From positions 1 through 56,023 of the forward strand of contig NZ_JAKSYD010000157.1 of assembly GCF_022829605.1 (NCBI RefSeq): DNA of 56,023 bases, written 5' to 3'. The stretch is from Methylobacterium sp. E-065 (GTDB lineage Bacteria; Pseudomonadota; Alphaproteobacteria; Rhizobiales; Beijerinckiaceae). This document shows positions 8,575 to 16,273 of this stretch, one piece after another. The notes below the pieces were generated by a model that ran no database searches, was not told the origin of the DNA, and worked only from the letters and a program-made list of their open reading frames with translations. A program made the position numbers and the translations under genes. Within the stretch, counting starts at the first letter, position 1. Every line of letters starts with the position of its first letter.

Positions 8575-9846
8575 ATGTCGCTCGACGTCCTGTGCATCTC
8601 GTGGGGAACCACGGGCAATCTCAGCCCTGTGCTCACGGCAGCCCGGCAATTGCACCGGGCCGGGCACCGACCGCACATCATGGCCGATCCGGCCATGAGC
8701 GCCGAGGTCGATGCGGCGGGCTTCCCGTTCATCGGGTGGCGCCGGGCCCCGACCGGACAGAAGGCCGATCCGGTCGATTTCTCGGATCTGGCCGATTGGC
8801 TGCGCCAAGCGATGTTCGCCCCGGCAGGCGCCTACGCCGCGGACACGCTCGACGAGATCCGTCGCCTCCCGACCGACGCGGTCCTCAGCATCGACCTGCT
8901 GGTCGGCTGCGCCCTGGCCGCCGAGGCGGCCGGCATCCCGCACGCCGTCCTGTCGCCGCATATCAGCATTCGCCCGCTCCCCGGCATGCCCCCCGCGGCG
9001 AGCGGCCTGACGCCGCCGCGGACCGAAGCGGAGCGGGCCGCAGTCGATGGGGCAACCGACGCGATCGTTCTGGCGATGGAGTGCAGCCGGCCGGCGCTCA
9101 ACGCCGCACGGCGTGCTTTCGGGCTTCCGCCGGTCGCCAGCGCCTTCGCGCATTACGATCGGGCCGAGCGGGTCCTGTTGGCGGTCAGCCGAGCCTTCGA
9201 CTTCGACGGGGCGACGCTCCCCGCCAATTACCGCTACATCGGCCCCCTGCTCGACGAGCCGGTCTGGTCGCGGGGCGCCCGGACCCTGTGGTCCGGGGCG
9301 GGCCGGCCGCGCATCCTCGTCGCCGGCAGCACCGGTGCCCAGAACCAGACCGAACTCCTCCGGCGGATCGTTTGCGCCGTCGGGACACTCGAGGCCGAGA
9401 CCATCGTGACCACCGGCCCGAACGTCGAGGCCGGGGACCTGGACGCCCCCGACACCCTCCGCGTCGTGGCGACCGCCTCCCACGACGCCCTCATGACCGA
9501 GGCCGACCTGGTGATCTGCCAGGGTGGCCACGGGACCGTCAGCCGCGCGCTGCTGCACGGCGTGCCGCTGCTGGTGATCCCGCTCGCCCGGGACCAAGCC
9601 GACAACGCCGCCCGGATCGCGCTGCGCGGCGCCGGCCTGCGCCTGCCCGCGACGGCGAGCACGGACGCGATCGCGGCGGCGGCCCGCCGGCTCCTGGTGG
9701 AACCGGGCTTCCGCACGTCCGCCGGGACCCTCGGTGCCGCCGTTCAGGCCGATCTCAACGCGGGCGGGCTCGTCCGCGAGATCGCCGCGATGGTCGCCGC
9801 GCACCGGGATGCCGCATCCCGAGGCGGAGCTCGGCTTTGGGCGTGA
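8575..9846 (+). CDS. GT1-family glycosyltransferase (macrolide/UDP-glycosyltransferase type)
   Basis: 423 residues with the two-lobed GT-B layout. The N-terminus (SWGTTGNLSPVLTAARQL) is the acceptor lobe entry strand seen in MGT/UGT enzymes, and the C-terminal lobe carries QGGHGTVSRALLHGVPLL plus RDQADNAAR, the nucleotide-sugar binding signature. Such enzymes move a sugar from a nucleotide donor to a small hydrophobic acceptor in the cytoplasm. A GGGAA element precedes the ATG. It is followed by an efflux pump 11 bp downstream and a hydrolase overlapping that pump, so the three form one operon. The acceptor is unknown; glycosylation followed by export is the obvious inference. Confidence 0.85.
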   Translation: MSLDVLCISWGTTGNLSPVLTAARQLHRAGHRPHIMADPAMSAEVDAAGFPFIGWRRAPTGQKADPVDFSDLADWLRQAMFAPAGAYAADTLDEIRRLPTDAVLSIDLLVGCALAAEAAGIPHAVLSPHISIRPLPGMPPAASGLTPPRTEAERAAVDGATDAIVLAMECSRPALNAARRAFGLPPVASAFAHYDRAERVLLAVSRAFDFDGATLPANYRYIGPLLDEPVWSRGARTLWSGAGRPRILVAGSTGAQNQTELLRRIVCAVGTLEAETIVTTGPNVEAGDLDAPDTLRVVATASHDALMTEADLVICQGGHGTVSRALLHGVPLLVIPLARDQADNAARIALRGAGLRLPATASTDAIAAAARRLLVEPGFRTSAGTLGAAVQADLNAGGLVREIAAMVAAHRDAASRGGARLWA

Positions 9847-9857
9847 GGGGGATCGCC

Positions 9858-11102
9858 ATGCCGGCGTGGCTCCGCATACACCCCGATTCACGGGCCTTCT
9901 CGGCGCTGCTCGGTCTGCTCGCGGCGCTCCCGACCTTCGGGATCGACATGATCCTGCCGAGCCTGTCGGAGACGGCGGCGGCGCTGCACGTCCCGACCGC
10001 CGCGATGGGCGCGGCCATGGCCGTCTACCTGCTCGGGCTCGGGGCCGCGCTCCCGGTCTACGGGCCGGTCTCGGACCGGCTCGGCCGCCGGCCGGCGATC
10101 GTATGCGGCTGCCTCCTGCTGATCGGAGGCAGCCTCGGCTGCGCCGCTTCACGGACGCTGCCGTATTTCCTGCTGTTCCGGGCCGTCCAGGGAATCGGCG
10201 CGGCCGGTCCCGGCATGGCGGTTTTCGCGATGGTGCGCGATCTGTTCACCGGTGAGGCGGCGCGCGCCCGGATGTCGTTCGTCGTCCTGACCGTCAACGT
10301 GGTGCCGATGGTCGCCCCGACGCTGGGGGCCGGCCTGATGGATGTCGGCGGCTGGCGCCTGATCCACGCCGCGCCAGCCGCCGCCGCCCTGGTGACCCTA
10401 GCGGCGATCCCGCAGATCGACGAGACCCTGCGCCGTTCTCCCGGTCCGCCGCCGGCCGGGATCCTGGGCGGCTATGTCGAGATCCTGGCGAACCGGGGCT
10501 TCCTCGGCCACGCCCTCTGCAACGCCGCGGCGGCGGGTGCGGTCTTCGCCTACATCACGGGCTCCGCGCTTGTGTTCATCGGCGCCCTTGGGTTCAGCCC
10601 GTCGGCCTACGGGCTCATCTTCGGGTCGAGTTCCCTGTCGGTGATGGCCGGGGCCGCCCTGAACAGCCGCCTCGTCGCCCGGGGCATCACTTCCCACCGG
10701 GTGATCGGCGCCGGGCTCGTCGGGGCGACACTCCTGGCGGCGATGCTCCTCGTCGATGCGCTGGTCCTCACGCCCTCAGCGGTGCCGGTGATCACCGCGA
10801 TGGCCGGCATGGGTCTGGCCTTCGGCCTCGTCTCGCCGAACGCCATCCACGGCGCGACGGAGACGGCCCCCGAGGCCGCCGGCACCGCCGGCGCCATCGC
10901 GATCTGCCTGCAGATGGTCGGGGCGGCCGTCGCCAGCGACCTCGTCGCCCGGTTTTTCGACGGGCGCTCCGCCCTGTCGATGGCCGTCGTGATGCTTGGC
11001 GGCTGCCTCGCGGCGATCGCGGCCTTCGCTGGCCTCGTGCGCCTCGCCGCCCGTCCGTCCGCGTCCCCCTTCCCCTCCCAGCGACATGGAGAACCCGTAT
11101 GA
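9858..11102 (+). CDS. Bcr/CflA-type drug:H+ antiporter (MFS, DHA1)
   Basis: 414 residues, 12 predicted membrane helices. The loop between helices 2 and 3 has the MFS motif-A GPVSDRLGRRPAI, and helix 4-5 the antiporter-type motif RAVQGIGAAGPGMAVFAMVRD. TFGIDMILPSL near the N-terminus is typical of Bcr/CflA drug transporters. The upstream frame stays open far into the glycosyltransferase gene, but the ATG at 9858 sits 11 bp after its stop and the protein before it has no transporter sequence, so this start is chosen. The stop overlaps the hydrolase start (ATGA). It probably exports a product or toxicant handled by the neighbouring enzymes. Confidence 0.88.
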   Translation: MPAWLRIHPDSRAFSALLGLLAALPTFGIDMILPSLSETAAALHVPTAAMGAAMAVYLLGLGAALPVYGPVSDRLGRRPAIVCGCLLLIGGSLGCAASRTLPYFLLFRAVQGIGAAGPGMAVFAMVRDLFTGEAARARMSFVVLTVNVVPMVAPTLGAGLMDVGGWRLIHAAPAAAALVTLAAIPQIDETLRRSPGPPPAGILGGYVEILANRGFLGHALCNAAAAGAVFAYITGSALVFIGALGFSPSAYGLIFGSSSLSVMAGAALNSRLVARGITSHRVIGAGLVGATLLAAMLLVDALVLTPSAVPVITAMAGMGLAFGLVSPNAIHGATETAPEAAGTAGAIAICLQMVGAAVASDLVARFFDGRSALSMAVVMLGGCLAAIAAFAGLVRLAARPSASPFPSQRHGEPV

Positions 11103-11956
11103 TCTTCGACCCACCCCCGTGGCAGCCCGTCCACCTGACCCGCGACGGCACCCGGCTCGCCCATATCGAGGCCGGACCCATCACGCCTCAGGGGCATCCG
11201 CTGCTCCTGATCAACGGCTGGACCGGCGATCACGGCATCTTCACCCCGCAGATCGCGCATTTCGCGCGGACGCGCCGCGTGGTGGCGGTCGACCTGCGCG
11301 GCCACGGCGCCAGCGACGCGCCCGCGGGGGACTACACGATGGAGGGCTTCGCCGACGACATCGCGTGGCAGTGCCGGACCCTGGACCTGGCCAAGCCACT
11401 CGTCATCGGTCACAGCCTCGGCGGCGCGGTGGCCCTGGAGCTGTGCGGCCGCCATCCCGACCTCGCCGCCGGCCTCGTGATGATCGACACGATCGTCCTG
11501 CCGTCGCCCGGCGGTGCGGGCAGCGCCGAGATCGAAGGTCTGCTGGCAGGCGTGGGCGGCCCGGACTACCGGCGTGTCGTGCGCGACATGGCCTGGGCGA
11601 TCGGCTGCGACTACGACGATCCGGCGCGGCGGCAGGCGCTCTTCGACACGTTCATCCGCGGCCCGGCCGAGCGGACGCCGCAGCACGTGGCCTACGCGGC
11701 GCTGCGGAGCATGGTGCTGCACCACGACCCCGTCCCGGCCGCGCGCGCCTGCCGGATCCCCATGGCGTACATCGCGGCGGACGTAGCCCTGGTCGAGGCG
11801 GCGCGGAATCTCGACCGGCTGCGCGAGCTCTGCCCGCACCTCGTCACCGCCAAGACGCTGCTCGCGGGACATTTCAACACGCTCGAGGTGGCCGATCAGG
11901 TCAACGCGATGATCGAGCGGTTCCTGGCCGTGGGCTTGAAGGCAAGGGCCGAATAA
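11099..11956 (+). CDS. Alpha/beta-hydrolase
   Basis: 285 residues with the full fold: oxyanion-side NGWTGDHG near residue 37, DLRGHGASDAP, the nucleophile elbow GHSLGG, and a late catalytic His in LLAGHFNTLE. The GHSLGG/GHF pair and length match the esterase/haloperoxidase-like branch. Substrate cannot be told from sequence. Its ATG overlaps the stop of the efflux gene by 4 bp, and a hairpin follows the gene, so it closes the glycosyltransferase-pump-hydrolase operon. Confidence 0.87.
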   Translation: MIFDPPPWQPVHLTRDGTRLAHIEAGPITPQGHPLLLINGWTGDHGIFTPQIAHFARTRRVVAVDLRGHGASDAPAGDYTMEGFADDIAWQCRTLDLAKPLVIGHSLGGAVALELCGRHPDLAAGLVMIDTIVLPSPGGAGSAEIEGLLAGVGGPDYRRVVRDMAWAIGCDYDDPARRQALFDTFIRGPAERTPQHVAYAALRSMVLHHDPVPAARACRIPMAYIAADVALVEAARNLDRLRELCPHLVTAKTLLAGHFNTLEVADQVNAMIERFLAVGLKARAE

Positions 11957-11962
11957 GCGGCG

Positions 11963-11981
11963 CACGCCGTCCCGCGGCGTG
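11963..11981 (+). terminator. Hairpin after the hydrolase gene
   Basis: CACGCCG pairs with CGGCGTG around a 5-base loop, 7 bp after the stop codon. There is no run of T after it, as is common in very GC-rich genomes. Position supports a transcription end for the three-gene operon. Confidence 0.4.
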
Positions 11982-12038
11982 ATGCGTATGTTCGTGGCGG
12001 CGTCCGGGACAGATGCCGCCCGGCAGCACGAGGCCGTG

Positions 12039-12275
12039 TCACGAAGCGAGCCGTGTCCTTGGCCGGTCCCCCAGGAGGCGCCGCGCCGACGCGATGACCT
12101 GGAGGGTCTGTGGGCTCAGCTGCTCCTGGCGTGCCCGCCACGCGTAGTGCCGCAGGCGCGTGGCGAGATCCGTCGCGCCGGAGATCCCGTGATCGAGCCC
12201 CTTGATCACGGACTCGGTGATCGTGCGCCTCAGCAACGTCTCGAAGATGTCGTGGTCCGCCTGCTCTGTCCGCAT
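12039..12275 (-). CDS. Hypothetical small protein, 78 residues
   Basis: A 78-residue, mostly helical, charged protein. The ATG at 12275 is preceded by GGGAGAG about 8 bases upstream on the minus strand, much better than the upstream in-frame ATGs (12383, 12353). The sequence DIFETLLRRTITESVIKGLDHG and the C-terminal LSPQTLQVIASARRLLG look like a folded soluble protein, not a random frame. I do not recognise a family. It lies alone, opposite to the flanking hydrolase and P450 genes. Confidence 0.55.
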   Translation of the reverse strand: MRTEQADHDIFETLLRRTITESVIKGLDHGISGATDLATRLRHYAWRARQEQLSPQTLQVIASARRLLGDRPRTRLAS

Positions 12276-12409
12276 GAGGATCTCTCCCGTGAAGCGGAGT
12301 CGTTTTCGATCGGACAGGTTACTGTGCGATTTCAGGACCTTCGACGCGCGCATCGGCTGCGCGCCGGACGTGTCGTTGCGCACGCAGCGGACGCCCCGGC
12401 GGGCCGCAT

Positions 12410-12424
12410 GTTATAACGGTAACC
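12410..12424 (+). promoter_or_regulatory. GTTAT-N4-GTAACC site upstream of the P450 gene
   Basis: GTTAT, four bases, GTAACC, centred about 80 bp before the P450 start; the core also reads as ACGGT-A-ACCGT. A closely related, better dyad (GGTTAC-N4-GTAACC) lies upstream of the second glycosyltransferase at 17725-17740. Two such sites in one island suggest one shared regulator, which is not encoded next to either. Confidence 0.35.
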
Positions 12425-12502
12425 GTCGGCGCCACGTCCGACATGATCGTGTAGCTCCGGCCTTCGAGGCTCCTCGCGCACAGCAGCAGCGAGGCTATGG
12501 CG

Positions 12503-13741
12503 ATGGATGGAACCGAAGTTTGGACGCGGCAGGCCGGCTCGCTGGAGCCGCCCGGACCCATCCCGACGCTGACGGTCGCCGAACTGGAGGCCGATCCACA
12601 CGGGGTGTTCCGCACCTGGCGCCCCCGGCTGCCGGTGGTCGGCCACGAGGTCGCGGGCTTCGTCATCCTCCGGGCCGGGGACGTCGATCGGCTGATGCGC
12701 GATCCGCGCGTGCAGGCGACCGAGACGCTCTACCCCGAGACGCGCGGAATCCCTGAGGGCAGGCTCTTCGACATCTTCGCGCACGGGATGCTGACTGCCA
12801 ATGGCGCCGCCCATCGTCGGCGCCGCTCGCCCTTCACCCGGACCTTCGGAGCCCGGATGATCGAAGGCCTGCGCCTCCGGATCCGCGCGGCAGCGGAGAG
12901 CCTCGTCCGGGACTGGCTACCGGACGGGGAGGTGGACCTCGTGGCGCGTTACACCGCGCAGATTCCGGCCCGGACCATCGCCGACGTCCTCGGTCTGCCG
13001 CATGAGGACATCCCCCGCTTCACGCACTTGGCGTACGAAGTCTCCCGGGTGCTGAGCTTCACCTTCGGACCGGACGACATCCCCGACCTCGAAGCGGCGG
13101 CGGTCGCGCTCCAGGATTACGTGCGCGCGATCCTTGAGGCGCGCCGGTCGGCACCGCAGGACGATTTCCTCTCGCGCTTCCTCGCGGAGGCCGAGGCGGC
13201 GGGCGATCTCACCCCCGAGGAGGTGGTCGTCCAGCTCGTTCAGATGATCATCGGCGGCACCGACACGACCCGGGTCGCCGGCGCCATGCAGGCGGCGCTG
13301 CTGCTGCAGCATTCGGAGCAATGGGCGGCGGTGCGCCGCGATCCGGCTCTCATCCCGGCCGCCGTGGCGGAATCGCTCCGCTACGAGCCGAGCGTCGGCT
13401 CCGCGGGGCGGGTCGCCCGGGAGGCGATCGACCTCGACGGATCGGTCGTGCCGGCCGGAAGCCTGATCATGCTCTCGACGCTGTCGGCACTGCGGGACGC
13501 GGCGGCCTTTCAGGACCCGGACACGTTCGACATCCGCCGGACCGACCTTCCGCGCCTGCATCCGATCTTCGGCGGCGGCGCACACCGGTGCATCGGCGAG
13601 GCCCTGGCCCGCATCGAGCTGGAGGAAGGACTGGCCGCCCTGATGCGCCTCGCGCCAAACCTGCGCCTGGCGGGCGCGATGCCGGTCCTCCACGGCCACA
13701 GCGGCATCCGGCGCATCGGTCCGCTGCAGGTCGCCGCCTGA
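12503..13741 (+). CDS. Cytochrome P450, bacterial soluble type
   Basis: 412 residues, normal for a class I bacterial P450. The I-helix oxygen-binding motif is GGTDTT (about 251-256), the K-helix ExxR is ESLR (about 290-293), and the haem ligand loop is FGGGAHRCIGE with Cys at about 363. No membrane anchor. The ATG at 12503 is used because GAGG lies 8 bases before it; an ATG two codons earlier has only 2 bases of spacing. No ferredoxin or ferredoxin reductase gene is adjacent, so electrons must come from elsewhere. The neighbouring glycosyltransferases, hydrolase and pump suggest oxidation of a small hydrophobic compound; the substrate is unknown. Confidence 0.93.
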   Translation: MDGTEVWTRQAGSLEPPGPIPTLTVAELEADPHGVFRTWRPRLPVVGHEVAGFVILRAGDVDRLMRDPRVQATETLYPETRGIPEGRLFDIFAHGMLTANGAAHRRRRSPFTRTFGARMIEGLRLRIRAAAESLVRDWLPDGEVDLVARYTAQIPARTIADVLGLPHEDIPRFTHLAYEVSRVLSFTFGPDDIPDLEAAAVALQDYVRAILEARRSAPQDDFLSRFLAEAEAAGDLTPEEVVVQLVQMIIGGTDTTRVAGAMQAALLLQHSEQWAAVRRDPALIPAAVAESLRYEPSVGSAGRVAREAIDLDGSVVPAGSLIMLSTLSALRDAAAFQDPDTFDIRRTDLPRLHPIFGGGAHRCIGEALARIELEEGLAALMRLAPNLRLAGAMPVLHGHSGIRRIGPLQVAA

Positions 13742-13806
13742 TCGGGCATCGGATCAACCCAGGAGTTGCCGCGGAACAGGCCGCCGTTCCACAGCGCGCC
13801 CAACGG

Positions 13807-13829
13807 CACCCGGCCTGCTGGGCCGGGTG
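13807..13829 (+). terminator. Strong hairpin after the P450 gene
   Basis: CACCCGGCC and GGCCGGGTG form a perfect 9-bp stem around the loop TGCTG, 65 bp after the P450 stop. No T-run follows. Its position and stability fit a transcription terminator. Confidence 0.45.
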
Positions 13830-13999
13830 GTGCTCGAAGATAAGCAGGTTGTCTTCGACCGAAAGTCAGATTTTCCGGCTGACGCCACAGGCAATCGGAT
13901 TACGCATCGAGATGTCCGCTGTCATAGCTTTCCGATTTTCCGAAATCACGGCGCAATCCCCGAACCTTAATCCTGAAGCTCCACGCACCGGAGCAGACG

Positions 14000-14245
14000 A
14001 TGATGATTTCAGGCCCGACAAGAACTCTCGCAGGCGCGGCGGGAGCATTTCTCCTGACCCTCGTGGTCCCGACCGCCGTTCGGTCGCAACCGGTCCCGCG
14101 CTTCGCACAATCAGACGTGCCGAGCCCCACCGCACGGTCGCTCCCGCCCCCGTACCGGACGATCCGGGACCTCCGCTCACCCACGGTCGAGCGCGAGCAC
14201 CTCCGGGCGCAACGCATCATCAACCGCATCTGCTCGGGCTGCTGA
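14000..14245 (+). CDS. Small exported protein coupled to the cyclase gene
   Basis: 81 residues with a signal peptide-like start (GAAGAFLLTLVVPTAVRSQ) and a short Pro/Arg-rich mature part ending in CSGC. GGAG lies 8 bases before the ATG. Its stop TGA and the cyclase ATG share bases (TGATG), so translation of the cyclase is probably coupled to it. No family recognised. It may be a short periplasmic partner of the cyclase or just a leader that sets its expression; the sequence does not decide. Confidence 0.55.
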   Translation: MMISGPTRTLAGAAGAFLLTLVVPTAVRSQPVPRFAQSDVPSPTARSLPPPYRTIRDLRSPTVEREHLRAQRIINRICSGC

Positions 14246-15171
14246 TGTCGGCGATACGCCTCCCCGACGTCAGCGCCGCGGGGGCGGACCTGGCGTCCTG
14301 GCTCGGCCGGCCGCACCGTGCGGCCGAGCTGGCCCAGGCTGTCCGCCGCCGCGCAGCCGCAGCGTGTGGCAACGCGCTCCTCGCCGCGGCGCCCGCGCCG
14401 TTGCTGATGGGATTCGCAACCGCGACCGGGTCGGAACCCATCACCCTCGGCCTCGCCGGGCTCGCCCTCACGTCGCTCGCGCTGCAGGTGCGGCACCTGC
14501 GCTCCGCCGCGCGGATCGTGACCCGACACCGGGACAACCTCGCGCGTCTGGCGGCGCCGGCGGTCGCCCGGTTGGTGGCCGAAACCGACGCCGTCACCCT
14601 GCGCGTCGGCTGGGAGCAGGAGGCGACGGTGCTGTTCGCCGACATCCGCGACTTCACCGGACTCTGTGAAACCCTTTCGCCGGGCGAAGTCGCGGCGTTC
14701 CTCGCCGAATTCCGCCAGCGCGCTGCGCGGGCGATCGAGGCGGCGGGCGGCCTCGTCGACAAATTCGTCGGCGACGAGGTCATGGCCGTCTTCGGCGTGC
14801 CGCGCCCGGCCCCCGACGATACGGATTGCGCCGTCGCGGCGGCCCGCGCGCTGACAGCCACGATGCTGGCCTGGAGTCGTGAGCGGGCGCAGGCGGGTCT
14901 GCCGCCGGTGCGCATCGGGGTCGGCCTTCACCGCGGCCCGGTTTTCGTCGGCACAATCGGGGCGGAGCGCGTCGAGTTCACCGCGGTGGGCGACACCGTC
15001 AACGTGGCCCGCCGCCTGGAGCAGATGACCCGCACGACGGCCTGCGACTGCATCGCCTCGGAAGCCGTGGTGCGGTCGGTGACGTCCGGCGAGGCGCGGA
15101 TCGTCGCCGTTCAGCCCGTGCGCGGCGCCCGTGTCGTCCTGCGCCTGTTCGCCATCGCGTTGGCCCCGTAG
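14245..15171 (+). CDS. Class III adenylate cyclase
   Basis: 308 residues. N-terminal ~100 residues include one or two hydrophobic stretches (NALLAAAPAPLLMGF and ITLGLAGLALTSLAL) that could anchor it in the membrane. The C-terminal catalytic domain has both metal-binding aspartates, FADIRDF (Asp133) and VGDEVM (Asp177), the adenine-selecting Lys173 in DKFVGDE, and the transition-state segment VNVARRLE. These residues predict an active enzyme making cAMP from ATP. The start is the ATG at 14245 overlapping the stop of the exported-protein gene; the frame is open upstream through the P450 gene but that part is antisense-like filler. A phytochelatin-synthase-like gene follows 39 bp later. Confidence 0.88.
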   Translation: MSAIRLPDVSAAGADLASWLGRPHRAAELAQAVRRRAAAACGNALLAAAPAPLLMGFATATGSEPITLGLAGLALTSLALQVRHLRSAARIVTRHRDNLARLAAPAVARLVAETDAVTLRVGWEQEATVLFADIRDFTGLCETLSPGEVAAFLAEFRQRAARAIEAAGGLVDKFVGDEVMAVFGVPRPAPDDTDCAVAAARALTATMLAWSRERAQAGLPPVRIGVGLHRGPVFVGTIGAERVEFTAVGDTVNVARRLEQMTRTTACDCIASEAVVRSVTSGEARIVAVQPVRGARVVLRLFAIALAP

Positions 15172-15210
15172 CGGCCGGGCGCATTCTCACCGGGACCGGG
15201 ATTCTTCCGC

Positions 15211-15942
15211 ATGATGGCCGAACAGGTTCGTCGAGGCCGGGTCTGGAAGCGCCGTCTGGCCGCCTTCCTCGGATCGGCCGTTCTTCTGGCCGGATTGGCT
15301 GGCGCAGCCAGCGTCGGTCCGCGTCTCCTGCGGCCGAACGCCTATGCGTCCGTCACGTCGATCGAGACGCGACCGGACTTCCATGACCCTGCGCTGCTGG
15401 CGCGGGCCTGGGCGCTACCAGTGGCGGCGGCGTACCGGAGACGACCTTACGAGTACCAGAGCAATCCGAGCTTCTGCGGTCCGGCGACGGTCGCGAACCT
15501 GCTCCGCTCCCTCGGTGTCGACTTTTCGCAAGCCGACGTGCTCCGGGGGACGGCGTTCCAGCCCTGGTTCGGCGTGCTCGTGAACGGGCTGACCCTGGAC
15601 GAGCTGGGCGACCTGATCCGAAGGCGGCTCGACCACCCGGTCGATGTCGTGCGCGATCTCACGTTGCCGGCGTTCCGCGATCTGATGAAGAGCGGCAACG
15701 ACCCCGACACGCGGCTGATCGTCAACTTCCATCGCGGTCCCCTCTTCGGCCGTGGCGCCGGACATTTCTCGCCGATCCTCGGATATCTGCCGGACGCGGA
15801 CCTCGTCTTCGTCGGCGACGTCAATGGCGACTACCGGCCGTTCCTGGTCGGCACCGAGCGCCTGTGGCGCGCCGTCGCGACGCGCGACGGCACCTCGGGC
15901 AAGACGCGCGGGTTGCTGATCGTCCATACGACCCGGCGTTGA
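15211..15942 (+). CDS. Phytochelatin-synthase-like cysteine peptidase, membrane anchored
   Basis: 243 residues. Residues about 16-35 are a hydrophobic anchor or signal. The rest is the phytochelatin synthase catalytic fold: Cys89 in NPSFCGPATVANLL, His185 in GAGHFSPILGY and Asp203 in VGDVNGDY form the papain-like triad in the expected order. Bacterial half-size members cleave glycine from glutathione and mostly do not polymerise it. The predicted location is the periplasmic face, unusual for a glutathione enzyme. It is 39 bp after the cyclase. Two adjacent ATGs (15211, 15214) can serve as start. Substrate unknown; metal or thiol stress is a guess. Confidence 0.8.
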   Translation: MMAEQVRRGRVWKRRLAAFLGSAVLLAGLAGAASVGPRLLRPNAYASVTSIETRPDFHDPALLARAWALPVAAAYRRRPYEYQSNPSFCGPATVANLLRSLGVDFSQADVLRGTAFQPWFGVLVNGLTLDELGDLIRRRLDHPVDVVRDLTLPAFRDLMKSGNDPDTRLIVNFHRGPLFGRGAGHFSPILGYLPDADLVFVGDVNGDYRPFLVGTERLWRAVATRDGTSGKTRGLLIVHTTRR

Positions 15943-16273
15943 GGCCGAGATGCACCGGCCGAGGGCCGGCGTGGAAGCCGTCGCCGACAACGCGCGGGAG
16001 GATGATCGACGGGGGAGTGCCGACGGGTGCCGCGCGGTCGCCGCTGGGCGCTTCCGGTCAGCCGCCGGGGAAACGGGACGGCCCGTCGTCGCGCATGCAA
16101 CCGCTGCACCATCGGTCCCTGGGGCAGGCCGCGCGCCGGGATGCCGGGTCCCGAACGGGCGACATTCCGGCTCTGGCGGGCTCATCGGCCCTACGATCGC
16201 CGCTTCGGCGTGGCCGGCGGCCCCCGTCAGGCGGTGAGACGATGTCTCGTGGTGCCAGCAGTCCCGGAACGGA
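15943..16273. other. Convergent intergenic region
   Basis: Lies between the phytochelatin-synthase-like gene (plus) and a glycosyltransferase gene (minus), both ending here. Several open frames cross it but none has a ribosome-binding site or recognisable sequence. I see no convincing hairpin with a T-run. Confidence 0.4.

Noticed and set aside
13321..14244. Long N-terminal extension of the cyclase
   Set aside because: Runs antisense-like through the P450 gene with no similarity; the ATG at 14245 in a TGATG overlap fits better.
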